Assembly (NCBI RefSeq): GCF_004363655.1
Contig: NZ_SNZH01000001.1
Location: forward strand, 644,451-708,450
DNA length: 64,000 nt
Origin: Tahibacter aquaticus
Lineage (GTDB): Bacteria; Pseudomonadota; Gammaproteobacteria; Xanthomonadales; Rhodanobacteraceae
Direction: 5' to 3'
In this document: one piece after another, positions 29,081 to 37,552 of the stretch
Layout: each line of letters starts with the position of its first letter
Numbering within the stretch: position 1 is the stretch's first letter
Position numbers and translations under genes: made by a program
The notes under the pieces: model-generated
Seen by the model: the letters and a program-made list of their open reading frames with translations, nothing else
Databases searched by the model: none
What the model was told of the DNA's origin: nothing

Positions 29081-29260
29081 CGCAGGTTGGGGTAAGCCGC
29101 CAGGCGCACCCCACCATCGCGGCATATGAACCAGCGAAGCCCATGCCGAACGAATGTTCCTGCCGCCCGGACACAAGCAAAAGCGTTCCTTCGGCCCAGG
29201 CTTTTTGTTGCGGCATTAGCACGATGTTCGGGTGCGCCTGGCGGCTTACTCCAACCTGCG
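29081..29260. repeat. Pair of inverted 32-base repeats (REP/BIME-like)
   Basis: The left arm 29081-29112 (CGCAGGTTGGGGTAAGCCGC...) is the reverse complement of the right arm 29229-29260 with only two differences. The arms are separated by 116 bases without a gene. Together they sit between the HCCA-isomerase-like gene and the end of the threonine aldolase gene (convergent). Translated on either strand the arm gives a short GCAWRLTPT peptide of the kind often miscalled as a small ORF. The layout resembles paired REP elements. Confidence 0.75.
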
Positions 29261-29327
29261 CCGCTGCGTCATGTCGCATATCGCGCCGCTTGCGCAGGGC
29301 GCGACGACCAACGCGACATGCGCCGAA

Positions 29328-30362
29328 TCACGCCAGCTCCACCCGCAGCGCCGCCAGCGCCCGTTCGACCGCCGCCGCATCCACGTCCAGATGCGTCACC
29401 GCGCGGACGGTACGCGGGCCCATCTCGCCCATGCGCACGCCGCGCGCGAGCAGGCGGCTGCACAGCGCCGGCGCATCCAGCCCCTCGCGCGCGATGTCGA
29501 AATACACCAGGTTGGTCTGAACGCCGGCCAGGTCGATGCGCAGGCCCTCGATGGCGGCAATGCCTTGCGCCAGGGCCTGGGCATTGGCGTGATCGTCGGC
29601 CAGGCGCTGCACATGCTGGTCCAGCGCGTAGTCGCAGGCGGCGGCAATGATGCCGCTCTGGCGCATCGCACCGCCCCAGCGCAGCTTCAGGCGCAACGCT
29701 TCGTGGATAAAGCCTGCGCTACCCGCCAGTACGGCACCACCGGGCGTGCCCAGTCCCTTGGAGAAATCGATCCAGACCGAGTCGTAGCCGCGCGCATAGT
29801 CGGCCGCGGATACGCCGCTGGCGACAACGGCATTGAGCAACCGCGCCCCGTCCATGTGCGTAAGCAGGCCGTGGCCGTGGGCGATTGCGGCAATTTCGTC
29901 CAGCTGCGCCAGCGGCCAGATCGTGCCGCCGCCGAGATTGGCGGTCTGCTCCACTTCGACCAGGCGCTGGCGCGGGGCGTAAGGCCGGTCCGGACGCAGT
30001 GCCGCCTGCAGCTGGGCGGCGCTGAAACGGCCGCGGTCGCCGGGCAGACTGTGCAGCATCACGCCGGCCAGGGCAGCAGGGCCGCCGCCTTCGAAACCGA
30101 ACAGATGGCAGCTGGCATCGCAGATCACCTCGTCGCCAGGACGGCAGTGCACGGCGAGTGCGATTTCATTGCACATGGTGCCCGAAGGCAGATAGATCGC
30201 TGCTTCCTTGCCGAGCAGGTTGGCACAGCGCTCGACCAGGCGATTGACGCTGGGGTCTTCGCCCGCGCGTTCGTCGCCGACCTCGGCATTGGCCATCACC
30301 TGGCGCATGGCGGCCGTAGGCCGGGTCTTGGTATCGCTGAAGAAATCGACAAAGGCAGACAT
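29328..30362 (-). CDS. ltaE: Low-specificity L-threonine aldolase
   Basis: A 344-residue fold-type I PLP enzyme that cleaves L-threonine or allo-threonine to glycine and acetaldehyde in the cytosol. Features are DFFSDTKTRPTAAMRQVMAN at the N-terminus, EDPSVNRLVERCANLLGKEA, LPSGTMCNEIAL, HMDGARLLNA, and the PLP lysine in DFSKGLGTPGG. The ATG at 30360-30362 was chosen because it begins at the family start; the frame is open far upstream without family resemblance. Length fits the 330-350 usual for LtaE. Confidence 0.93.
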   Translation of the reverse strand: MSAFVDFFSDTKTRPTAAMRQVMANAEVGDERAGEDPSVNRLVERCANLLGKEAAIYLPSGTMCNEIALAVHCRPGDEVICDASCHLFGFEGGGPAALAGVMLHSLPGDRGRFSAAQLQAALRPDRPYAPRQRLVEVEQTANLGGGTIWPLAQLDEIAAIAHGHGLLTHMDGARLLNAVVASGVSAADYARGYDSVWIDFSKGLGTPGGAVLAGSAGFIHEALRLKLRWGGAMRQSGIIAAACDYALDQHVQRLADDHANAQALAQGIAAIEGLRIDLAGVQTNLVYFDIAREGLDAPALCSRLLARGVRMGEMGPRTVRAVTHLDVDAAAVERALAALRVELA

Positions 30363-30449
30363 GCATGGCTCCGGCGGCAAAGAAGCCAAGCATTGCGACA
30401 GCGGCCGCAGTATCGCAAGCGGTACGGCGGCGTAGAATCGGTCCCCATC

Positions 30450-31106
30450 ATGAAACCCCTGCCCTATTGCCTGATCGTCCTGGCCGGCTGCGCCCTCGCC
30501 CAGTCCGGCGCCGCTGCTACCAATACCGGCTACCGCTGCACTGGCGCCAACGGCAGCGTGTCGTTCCAGGACAAGCCCTGCGCCGGCGGCCAGCAGAGCA
30601 AACCGTTCGAATACGACCGTACTGCAGCACCGCCCGGCGAAGGCGCCGCGCCGGCCGAGCCGGCACCGATTGAAGAAAGCCCGCCGCTGCAGAAACCGGC
30701 CATCTCCGCCGTACCGCCGCCGCGGCCACCGCCGCCGATCCTGTTCCGCTGCGTACGCGCCGACAACGAAAAGGTCTACTACAGCGAAACCGGCCAGACC
30801 CAGTCCTACCAAGTGCCGGCCGGCGTCGTCGGCTTGCCCGGCAGCCGGCTGGGCGACCAGGTACGCATGTCTGCGCCGGAGTCCAACCGTCCTGCGGTCG
30901 CAGCGCCGGGCGGCGCGGCCAGCATCGCCACCGCCTTCGTTACCGTGCAGGACCGCTGCGAGCAGCTCACCCCGGCCGAAGCCTGCCGCGCGCTGCGCGC
31001 GCAATTGGAAGAAAACCTCGACAAGCAGCGTCGTGCCGACAAGAGCGAGCGGCCGGGCCTGGAGGCCGAAGCCATCGCGCTGGTCGACAAACAGGCCGGC
31101 TGCTGA
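30450..31106 (+). CDS. DUF4124-domain periplasmic protein
   Basis: A 218-residue exported protein with a signal peptide (MKPLPYCLIVLAGCALAQSG). The mature N-terminus holds a DUF4124 motif (YRCTGANGSVSFQDKPCAGG), and a second, weaker copy appears at about residue 93 (FRCVRADNEKVYYSETG) after a Pro-rich linker. A helical C-terminal part contains CEQLTPAEACRALR. Such proteins are common in Xanthomonadales; their role is not known. It is divergent from ltaE and is followed by the DnaA-box-rich repeat region. Confidence 0.83.
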   Translation: MKPLPYCLIVLAGCALAQSGAAATNTGYRCTGANGSVSFQDKPCAGGQQSKPFEYDRTAAPPGEGAAPAEPAPIEESPPLQKPAISAVPPPRPPPPILFRCVRADNEKVYYSETGQTQSYQVPAGVVGLPGSRLGDQVRMSAPESNRPAVAAPGGAASIATAFVTVQDRCEQLTPAEACRALRAQLEENLDKQRRADKSERPGLEAEAIALVDKQAGC

Positions 31107-31197
31107 CGCGAATTCGCGCAAAGCGGGCCGACGCCAGCACTGGCGCGGCCCGCAGCGATTTGTCCACAGGCTTGTACGCGCACTTGTCCCCAGCAGC

Positions 31198-31206
31198 TGT
31201 GGATAA
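31198..31206 (-). promoter_or_regulatory. Perfect DnaA-box match
   Basis: TGTGGATAA on the plus strand, the reverse complement of TTATCCACA. It lies 11 bases before the A/T-only stretch, the arrangement seen at origin unwinding elements. Confidence 0.6.
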
Positions 31207-31217
31207 CAGCTTGCGGG

Positions 31218-31237
31218 ATAATATAAATAAATATTTT
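31218..31237. other. Pure A/T 20-mer within the DnaA-box cluster
   Basis: Twenty consecutive A/T bases (ATAATATAAATAAATATTTT). This is exceptional in DNA of this base composition, and it lies next to a perfect DnaA box. It is a candidate DNA unwinding element; a promoter -10 region is the simpler alternative. Confidence 0.55.
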
Positions 31238-31517
31238 GCAGCTTCGTACACCGGCACGAGAAGCAACTGAGCATTTTTTGCGCAATCCGTGCCGGCCCCG
31301 CACCAGCGCTGGCGCTGCGCCTACTGTGCACAGACTTGACCACACAGTTGTCCACAGGCGCTGTGGATAGCGCCCTGGCTGCTGGCGAAATACTACGCAA
31401 AGCGGGCGAGAACCAGCTGTCGCAAGGGCTGCAGCGATTCATCCACAGGCTTGTCCCAGGGGATTTCCACAGCTGCTGTGGACGAAGCAGTGCGCTTGCC
31501 GCCGCCGTGAAAAATGC

Positions 31518-31526
31518 TTATCCACA
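31518..31526 (+). promoter_or_regulatory. Perfect DnaA-box match
   Basis: TTATCCACA on the plus strand, between two of the imperfect repeat units. Confidence 0.6.
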
Positions 31527-31815
31527 GCGTCGGCGAAAGCCGGCGCCGGCCAGCGCCCTGGCGAAAAATTCAGCAAAGCGGGCAAGAGCAAGCCAGCGCA
31601 AGGGCTGCAGCGTTTCATCCACAGGCTTGTTCCGGCAGATGTCCACAAGCGCTGTGGATGAAAAGATCCAGCGCGCAGCACCGCCGCAGCGCGCTGGCGA
31701 AAAACTACGCAAAGCGTGCCGCAGCGAGCCGCGGCAAGGCCTGCAGCATTTCATCCACAGGCTTGTTACGGGGGGTTTCCACAGGCCCTGTGGATGAAAG
31801 CGGCGAAGGGCTATC

Positions 31816-32325
31816 TCAACACAGCTGCAGCGGCGGCCGCGGCGCGTGGCGACGCTCGTGATCGATCAGCCAGCGCTTGATCGGCAGCCCGCCGCCGAAG
31901 CCGGTCAGGCTGCCGTTGCTGCCGATGACGCGGTGGCAGGGCACGACGATCGGCAGCGGATTCGCGCCATTGGCCGCGCCGACGGCGCGACTGGCAGCGG
32001 GCCGGCCGATGCGCAGCGCGAGTTCGCCGTAGCTGATCGTCTCGGCGCTGGGAATTTCGCACAGCGCATTCCAGACCTGGTGCTGGAACGGCGTGCCCTG
32101 GGCATCGCGCGGGAAGTCGAACGCCGTGCGCAGGCCGTCGAAATAATCGCGCAACTGCTGCGCCGCCCGGGCGAACAGCTGGCTGTCGCGGTCCAGGCCG
32201 GTCTCGGGCATGTTCGCCCGGCCGTTGCGCGGAAACTCGATGCGCCGTACGCCCTGCACACTGCCCAGCAACAGCAGCGGCCCTATCGGCGTTTCGACGA
32301 TGTCATAGACCAGCATGCTGTCCAT
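31816..32325 (-). CDS. ogt: Methylated-DNA-[protein]-cysteine S-methyltransferase
   Basis: A 169-residue suicide repair enzyme that transfers the alkyl group from O6-alkylguanine to its own cysteine C130 (VVPCHRV). An N-terminal ribonuclease-like domain (ETPIGPLLLLGSVQGVRRIE) is followed by the DNA-binding domain (GTPFQHQVWNALCEIPSAET, GSNGSLTGFGGGLPIKRWLI). It starts at ATG 32323-32325; a second ATG three codons on is possible. It begins 32 bases after alkA stops on the same strand, so alkA-ogt form a DNA-alkylation repair operon. Confidence 0.95.
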   Translation of the reverse strand: MDSMLVYDIVETPIGPLLLLGSVQGVRRIEFPRNGRANMPETGLDRDSQLFARAAQQLRDYFDGLRTAFDFPRDAQGTPFQHQVWNALCEIPSAETISYGELALRIGRPAASRAVGAANGANPLPIVVPCHRVIGSNGSLTGFGGGLPIKRWLIDHERRHAPRPPLQLC

Positions 32326-32357
32326 GCCTTCGCTGCCACCTGCCTTGCGCGCGTCCA

Positions 32358-33260
32358 CTATCCTGCCGAGCGCCACAGCAGCAGTACCGCATAGGCGCGG
32401 TAAGGCCGCCAGGCCTGGCTCTGCTGTTCCAGCTCGCGCGCAGTCAAGGTGGTGCCCGGCTGCAGCACCTTGCGCAGCACGATGTCCGCGGCGGGAAACG
32501 CATCCATTTCGCGCAGCGCGCGCATGGCCATGTAGTGCGCGGTCCAGTCGCCGATGCCGCGCAATGCGGTGCAGCGTGCGACGAAACGCGCGAGAGGCTG
32601 GCTGCGCTCGAAATCCAGTTCGCCGGCGCTGACTGCCGCGGCCAGGCCTTGCAAGGTCGCAATGCGTGCGCCGGTCAGGCCCAGGCCGTCGAGATTGGCC
32701 GTGGCCAGCACATCGGCGGGCGGAAACAGGCTGTGGCAGGGCTCGTCCGCGCCGGCGCCGGGAATGCGCTGCGCATGCCGCGCCACCAGGCGGGCGGCCA
32801 GGGTGCGCGCCGCGGCAACAGTGATCTGCTGGCCCAGCACGGCGCGCACGCCGAGTTCGAACCCGTCCCAGCAGCCCGGTACGCGAATATCGCCATGCTG
32901 CGCCAGCAGCGCCGCCAGGCGCGGATCGCGCCCCAGTACACGGCGCAGGCGCGCTTGCGGCGCATCCAGGTCGAACAGCTCGCGCACGCGCGGCGCGGCG
33001 AACGCCACAGCGCTGCGATCGGCATGGCAGCACTCCAGCCAGCCCTGGCGCAGGTCGACCTGCAGCCAGCCCGGCTCGCCGTTGTATACAAAGCTACGCC
33101 GGTAGCCATCCTCGCCGACCGCTTCCACGCCGGGAATCGCGCGGCGCGCATAGAACGCCAGCACTGCGTCGACGGGATAGCGGCGCGGCAGGGCAAGGTC
33201 GATGCGTGCAGTCGGCGGGGGCATGGCCGCAGCATGGCCGGACGCTGTCATGCGCGCCAT
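32358..33260 (-). CDS. alkA: DNA-3-methyladenine glycosylase II (AlkA)
   Basis: A 300-residue base-excision repair glycosylase. Residues about 18-120 match the AlkA N-terminal domain (LALPRRYPVDAVLAFYARRA). The HhH-GPD fold follows with LGQQITVAAARTLAARLV, the hairpin LRGIGDWTAHYMAMRAL and the catalytic Asp (about D259) in FPAADIVLRK. It ends in WRPYRAYAVLLLWR as in E. coli AlkA. It removes alkylated purines and pyrimidines. An internal ATG (residue 13) is an alternative start. First gene of the alkA-ogt pair and a likely target of an Ada response. Confidence 0.95.
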   Translation of the reverse strand: MARMTASGHAAAMPPPTARIDLALPRRYPVDAVLAFYARRAIPGVEAVGEDGYRRSFVYNGEPGWLQVDLRQGWLECCHADRSAVAFAAPRVRELFDLDAPQARLRRVLGRDPRLAALLAQHGDIRVPGCWDGFELGVRAVLGQQITVAAARTLAARLVARHAQRIPGAGADEPCHSLFPPADVLATANLDGLGLTGARIATLQGLAAAVSAGELDFERSQPLARFVARCTALRGIGDWTAHYMAMRALREMDAFPAADIVLRKVLQPGTTLTARELEQQSQAWRPYRAYAVLLLWRSAG

Positions 33261-33293
33261 CCGTTTGTTGTACGGCAGCGGCGATGCATCGGC

Positions 33294-34073
33294 CTAGAAA
33301 CCGTAGCGCAGGAAGCCGCCATCGACCGCGATGCACTCGCCGCTGATATAGCTCGCCGCCGGCAGGCAGAGGAAAGCCACCGCCGCAGCGACTTCCTCGG
33401 GTTCGCCGATGCGCTGCAAGGGCGTGCGCTCCAGCACTTCTTCCAGATAGTCGGCATCCGCCAGGGCCGGCTCGGAGCGCTGCGTGCGGATATACCAGGG
33501 CGCCACCGCATTGACGCGGATGCCGTCGCCGGCCCATTCGCAGGCCAGGTTGCGCGTGAGCTGCAGCAATGCCGCCTTGGTCATGCCATACGGCGAGCCG
33601 GTGCGCACATGGGTCAGGCCGGACACCGAACCGATATTGACGATGGCCGCGGCACCGTGCCCGGCCAGCTGCGCATGCGCCAGCCGGCACAGCTCGAAGG
33701 CGCTGATCACATTGGTCTCGATCAGAAAGCGGTATTCGTCTTCGGCATATTCCAGCGTCGGCTTGCGGATATTGGTGCCGACGTTGTTGACCAGCAGCGA
33801 CAGGCTGAGCTGCTGGTCGGCAATCCAGTCGAACAATTCCAGGCGCTGTTCGCGCTGCGCCATGTCGCCGGCGAAGGCGTCGATCTCGCAGTCGGGAAAT
33901 TCCTCGTTCAGTTCGCCGCGTACCCGCTCCAGGTGCACGCCGTCGCGGGCAACCAGCAGCAGGTCGGCGCCGAGCAGCGCCAGCTCGCGCGCGCAGGCCA
34001 GGCCTATGCCCTTGCTGGCGCCGGTGACCAGGGCCGTGCGCCCGTCCAGGCGCCAGCGTGATGCGTTCGTCAT
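33294..34073 (-). CDS. SDR family oxidoreductase (tropinone-reductase-like)
   Basis: A 259-residue classical short-chain dehydrogenase. It shows TGASKGIG (cofactor loop), NNVG, the catalytic Ser and YGMTK pair (NIGSVSGLTHVRTGSPYGMTK), and the C-terminal GECIAVDGGFLRYGF. An Arg after the second strand (LLLVARDG) suggests NADP preference. The substrate is unknown. The ATG at 34071-34073 was preferred over the upstream GTG because it starts near the usual N-terminus. It ends 33 bases before alkA on the same strand and may be co-transcribed. Confidence 0.88.
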   Translation of the reverse strand: MTNASRWRLDGRTALVTGASKGIGLACARELALLGADLLLVARDGVHLERVRGELNEEFPDCEIDAFAGDMAQREQRLELFDWIADQQLSLSLLVNNVGTNIRKPTLEYAEDEYRFLIETNVISAFELCRLAHAQLAGHGAAAIVNIGSVSGLTHVRTGSPYGMTKAALLQLTRNLACEWAGDGIRVNAVAPWYIRTQRSEPALADADYLEEVLERTPLQRIGEPEEVAAAVAFLCLPAASYISGECIAVDGGFLRYGF

Positions 34074-34150
34074 TGCCGCGGTATCCGCCTTGTTGCGCAC
34101 TGCGCCGGGGCGCAGACTTTAGCGCAGCCCCGCCAACCGAGTACCGCCCG

Positions 34151-34348
34151 ATGCGCTTCGCCCTGCCGTTTTCCCTGCTGTTCCTGGCCGCCTGTTCCAG
34201 CGCGCCGCCACCGCCGCCGGCCAAGCCACAGCCGACCGTGATCGATTCCCAGCTCAAGGCCATGGACAAGGCACGCGGCACCGCCGGTACCTTGGAACAG
34301 GGCAAGCAAAACACCGACGACGCGCTGAAGAAAGCCGAAGGCGAATAG
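34151..34348 (+). CDS. Small lipoprotein, unknown function
   Basis: A 65-residue protein with a lipoprotein signal (MRFALPFSLLFLAAC, lipobox LAA-C) followed by a poly-proline linker (SSAPPPPPAKPQP) and a charged helical tail with AMDKARGTAGTLEQGKQNTD. The helix pattern resembles small Xanthomonadales lipoproteins of unknown role. It starts at ATG 34151. It is divergent from the SDR gene and precedes ypfJ by 84 bases. Confidence 0.72.
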   Translation: MRFALPFSLLFLAACSSAPPPPPAKPQPTVIDSQLKAMDKARGTAGTLEQGKQNTDDALKKAEGE

Positions 34349-34432
34349 CCCTCGTCAACATTCGCCACTGACCGAATCGTCACCGGCGATTCGGTTACCA
34401 TCCCGACGCCCCGCCCAGCCTGGAGATGCACA

Positions 34433-35296
34433 ATGCTTTGGCAGAAAGGTCGACGCAGCGACAATGTCGTTTCCTCCAGTGGCGGCGGCGCCCGCCGTCT
34501 CGGCGGTGCCGGCGGCATGGGCCTGGGCGGCATCGTCATCGTCTGCCTGATCAGCTGGGCGCTGGGCAAGAATCCGCTGGAAGTGCTGTCCCTGCTGATG
34601 CAGGACGGTGGCGGACCGGCGCAGACCCAGATCGAAAGTGCACCGCCGTCGACCCAGACCACCGAATTCGTCCGCGCCATTCTGGGCAGCACCGAAGACG
34701 TATGGAACCGTGTCTATGCCCAGGCTGGCGGCCAGTACAAGCAACCCCGCCTGGTGCTGTTCCAGGGCGGCGTGAACTCCGCCTGCGGCATGGCGAACTC
34801 TGCCGTAGGCCCGTTCTACTGCCCCGGCGACCAGCAGGTCTATCTCGACACCAGCTTCTTCGACGAGCTGTCGAACCGCTTCCAGGCCGCCGGCGATTTC
34901 GCCCGCGCCTATGTCATCGCACACGAAGTCGGCCATCACGTGCAGAACCTCATGGGCGTGATGCGCAAGAGCGAACAGCTGCAGCGCCAGGGCGTGCCGA
35001 TGGAAGGCGCCACGGGCCTGTCGGTACGGCAGGAACTGCAGGCTGACTGCTTTGCCGGCGTCTGGGCCAACCAGGCCCAGGCCCAGCTGCAATGGCTGGA
35101 AAAAGGCGACGTGGAGTCGGCCCTGGCTGCGGCCACCGCGATCGGCGACGACAAGCTGCAGAAACAGTCGCGCGGCTACGTCGTACCCGATTCCTTCACC
35201 CACGGCAGCTCGGCCCAGCGCGTGCGCTGGTTTCGTCTGGGGCTGGAGCGCGGCGACATCAACGTCTGCGACACCTTCGGCACGCAGCAGCTGTAA
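34433..35296 (+). CDS. ypfJ: YpfJ-type neutral zinc metallopeptidase
   Basis: A 287-residue protein of the YpfJ/PF04228 family. The N-terminus is typical (MLWQKGRRSDNV, Gly-rich, then one transmembrane helix GIVIVCLISWALG). The peptidase-like domain has HEVGHH (H164-E165...H168) and the downstream ELQADCFAGVWANQ, which supplies the third ligand region. It ends with DINVCDTFGTQQL. It is probably anchored in the inner membrane facing the periplasm. Proteolytic activity is inferred from the motif only. Confidence 0.93.
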   Translation: MLWQKGRRSDNVVSSSGGGARRLGGAGGMGLGGIVIVCLISWALGKNPLEVLSLLMQDGGGPAQTQIESAPPSTQTTEFVRAILGSTEDVWNRVYAQAGGQYKQPRLVLFQGGVNSACGMANSAVGPFYCPGDQQVYLDTSFFDELSNRFQAAGDFARAYVIAHEVGHHVQNLMGVMRKSEQLQRQGVPMEGATGLSVRQELQADCFAGVWANQAQAQLQWLEKGDVESALAAATAIGDDKLQKQSRGYVVPDSFTHGSSAQRVRWFRLGLERGDINVCDTFGTQQL

Positions 35297-35324
35297 TTCG
35301 AAAAAGTTCCAACACGCAAAAAAC

Positions 35325-35351
35325 GGAGAAAGCCGCATCGCGGCTTTCTCC
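35325..35351 (-). terminator. Perfect hairpin terminator
   Basis: A 12-base-pair stem (GGAGAAAGCCGC / GCGGCTTTCTCC) with a 3-base loop. On the minus strand it is followed by GTTTTTTGC, so it works best for leftward transcripts. It is 28 bases past the ypfJ stop and may also end that message. Confidence 0.7.
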
Positions 35352-35480
35352 AACGGTCTACGGCTACCGCCTCAATCGGGTTGTTCGCGGCAAGAGCCCG
35401 CACCGCCAGCCATGGCGTGTGCAGTGTGGTCGACAGCTACACCATCGTCCGCGCAGGCATGGGTAGATGCAGGCGCGGCC

Positions 35481-35510
35481 GCCGGCAACCGGGGGGCGTT
35501 GGTTGCCGGC
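35481..35510. terminator. Second hairpin in the ypfJ-yhhN convergent gap
   Basis: A perfect 10-base-pair stem GCCGGCAACC / GGTTGCCGGC around GGGGGGCGTT, lying 57 bases before the stop of the YhhN gene. No U-run. It could be a terminator or a short palindromic repeat. Confidence 0.5.
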
Positions 35511-35567
35511 CAGCGATGCAGCGGTGCAGGCTCGTAGAGGGATTACGCAGTTTGCCGGACGAAACTG

Positions 35568-36248
35568 TCAGCGTGGTGCCGTGCCGCTTCCGCACACCGA
35601 ACGCGCGATCAGAAACTGCGCGTGCCAGTAGCTCGCCAGCACCCGCACCGGCGCATACGGCAACGGCGTGTGAAAGCGGTCGATCGCGAGCAAGGCATCG
35701 GAAACCACAAAACTCAGGCCGCCGACCGCGGCCAGCAGCGCGCCGGCATGCGCCTGCCGCGTCGCCATCGCTGCCGCCTGGGCCGCCATTACCGCCAGTA
35801 CGACGACGTAGACCACTACCGGCAGGCGCAAGGGATCGGGCAGTTTCGGCCACAACACGGCCAGCACCAGCCCGGCAATCAGTGCATAGGCCAGATAAGG
35901 CCAGCGCCAGGGCTGCAGCGGCCGGTGCCGGGTCAGCGCATACAGATAGGCCAGATGGGCAAGCAGAAAACTGCCCAGGCCGAAGACGAAAAAGTCCTGC
36001 GGCAGCATCAGCCAGATATCGCCCAGGGTCGACAGCAGCAGGCCGGCCAGAATGGCCTGGCGATAGGCCGGCAGGGGCTGGCTTGCCTGCCAGGCCATGG
36101 CCGCGATCAGCAAGGTCGTCAGCGGCTTGCACAGGTAATGCAGCCAGTGCAGATCCGCGTCCATACTGCCCGCGATCGCCAGCACGGCGCTGGCGCCTGT
36201 CGGCAGCAGCCACTTCCACGGCAGGCCGGTGTCACTGTCCCTGGACAT
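35568..36248 (-). CDS. YhhN/TMEM86 family membrane protein (lysoplasmalogenase-like)
   Basis: A 226-residue inner-membrane protein with about seven to eight hydrophobic helices. The family motifs STLGDIWLMLP and GGLSFVVSDALLAIDRF, with their conserved Asp residues, identify the YhhN/TMEM86 group, members of which hydrolyse lysoplasmalogen in animals. The bacterial substrate is not settled. The ATG at 36246-36248 follows a strong GAGGAGA. The frame upstream of it has no family resemblance. Confidence 0.88.
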   Translation of the reverse strand: MSRDSDTGLPWKWLLPTGASAVLAIAGSMDADLHWLHYLCKPLTTLLIAAMAWQASQPLPAYRQAILAGLLLSTLGDIWLMLPQDFFVFGLGSFLLAHLAYLYALTRHRPLQPWRWPYLAYALIAGLVLAVLWPKLPDPLRLPVVVYVVVLAVMAAQAAAMATRQAHAGALLAAVGGLSFVVSDALLAIDRFHTPLPYAPVRVLASYWHAQFLIARSVCGSGTAPR

Positions 36249-36427
36249 GCTGCGTTCTCCTCTGCGAGCGGCCCGCAGCGTAGCCAAGCCTTGCGCCGGG
36301 GTAAATGCGCCGCGGCCGCGGCCGTTGCGCGGATCTGTGAAACCGCGCAAGCGCTGACGGCTTTGGCCGCGTTACATCGTCTGTAGTCCCGATACACCCC
36401 GCCCACCGCCCTCGTCACGGAGCCTGT

Positions 36428-37552
36428 ATGCACCTGCGCATCGCCCTGCCTCTGCTGCTCGCCCTTGCCGGCCCTGCCGCCGCCGACGACACCGTGTTCG
36501 CCGGCGGCTTCCAGCGGGCCTGGGTAGCCGGCTACCACGTCGGCTATCAGCGCGACCTGTATCCGAATGCAGAAATCGATTTTTCTACCATTACCCACCT
36601 GATGGTCGGCCGCCTCACACCGAACGCGAACGGCACGGTGAATACGCATTTCGACATCGATGCAAGCAACGGCCCGATCTGGGCCCGCGCTGCGGCGACG
36701 GCAGCGCATGCGGGCGGCGCCAAGGCGATACTCATGGTCGGCGGTGCGGGCGAATACCAGGGCTGGGTCGGCGCGGCGGCACCCGCCAACCGGCAGACCT
36801 TCGTCAGCAACCTGCTCGCCGCGATGGACGACCTCGGCTACGACGGCCTGGATCTCGACTGGGAGCCGATCCAGACCAGCGACCAGCCCAACTTCATCGC
36901 CCTGGCCCAGGCTTTGCGCACGCAGCGGCCGGGCATGCTGCTGACCGTGCCGGTGGGCTGGGTCAACGCCAATTTCAGCGCGACGCCCGATCCGTTCTTC
37001 GCCAGCATCGCGCCGCTGTTCGACCAGATCAACGTGATGACCTACGACATGGCCGGCGCCTGGGAAGGCTGGCAAAGCTGGCACAGCTCGGCCCTGGCCG
37101 GCAACGGCGGCAACACGCCCAGCTCGGTCGAATCCAGTGCCGAGTTCTACCGGCGCTCCGGCGTGCCGCGCGCGCGCCTGGGCATAGGCATTCCGTTCTA
37201 CGGCACCTGCTGGCGCAACGTGAACGGCCCGCGCCTGTTCGGCGGCACCGTCGTGGCCAGCGACAACCTGCTCAGCTACCGCAACATCATGACCAGCTAC
37301 TACAGCGCCGGCGTGCGCCAATGGGACGCCGCCGCGTCGATGGGCTACCTGGGCTCCAGCGCGCCGATAGGCCCGCAGCAGTGCAATTTCCTTTCCTACG
37401 ACGACGAGCAGTCCATCGCCGCCAAGGGCGCCTGGCTGCGCCGCAACGGGCTGGGCGGCACCATCATCTGGACCATAGGCCAGGGGCATATTCCTACCCT
37501 GCCTGCCGGCCAGCGCGATCCTCTGCTGCAGGCGATCAAGGCGGCGTTCTAG
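36428..37552 (+). CDS. Secreted GH18 glycoside hydrolase (chitinase-like) with N-terminal VFAGGFQ motif
   Basis: A 374-residue exported glycosidase. The signal peptide (residues 1-19) ends in PAAA. The mature protein begins DDTVFAGGFQ, a close copy of the C-terminal motif of other exported proteins here. The GH18 domain follows, with the catalytic DxxDxDxE as D139-G-L-D142-L-D144-W-E146, the upstream LMVGGAGEY strand and the downstream INVMTYDMAGAWEG. All catalytic residues are intact, so hydrolysis of chitin or related beta-1,4-GlcNAc polymers is likely. It is convergent with the beta-propeller gene. Confidence 0.9.
   Translation: MHLRIALPLLLALAGPAAADDTVFAGGFQRAWVAGYHVGYQRDLYPNAEIDFSTITHLMVGRLTPNANGTVNTHFDIDASNGPIWARAAATAAHAGGAKAILMVGGAGEYQGWVGAAAPANRQTFVSNLLAAMDDLGYDGLDLDWEPIQTSDQPNFIALAQALRTQRPGMLLTVPVGWVNANFSATPDPFFASIAPLFDQINVMTYDMAGAWEGWQSWHSSALAGNGGNTPSSVESSAEFYRRSGVPRARLGIGIPFYGTCWRNVNGPRLFGGTVVASDNLLSYRNIMTSYYSAGVRQWDAAASMGYLGSSAPIGPQQCNFLSYDDEQSIAAKGAWLRRNGLGGTIIWTIGQGHIPTLPAGQRDPLLQAIKAAF

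Larger units (their letters stand above)
31107..31815. repeat. Non-coding repeat region rich in DnaA-box-like sites
   Basis: About 700 bases with no gene. Imperfect units recur, each with GCAAAGCGGGC (31118, 31397, 31573; GCAAAGCGTGC at 31709), a middle GCAAGGGCTGCAGCG-type block, then TCCACAGGCTTGT and an inverted CTGTGGAT. Matches to the E. coli DnaA box TTATCCACA: two perfect (31198-31206 minus, 31518-31526 plus) and eight with one mismatch (31160, 31348, 31439, 31615 and 31751 on plus; 31362, 31653 and 31789 on minus). A pure A/T 20-mer lies at 31218-31237. This could be a replication origin, a DnaA-titration locus, or a lineage repeat family that happens to contain such sites. There is no dnaA or dnaN gene in the window. 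Confidence 0.7.

Noticed and set aside
29067-29279. Small protein of 70 codons containing GCAWRLTPT
   Set aside because: It is the translation of the inverted repeat arms; both strands give similar peptides, so it is not a gene.
31107-31815. CRISPR array
   Set aside because: The repeats here are imperfect, unequally spaced (279, 176, 136 bases) and contain inverted sites; there are no uniform spacers and no cas genes.
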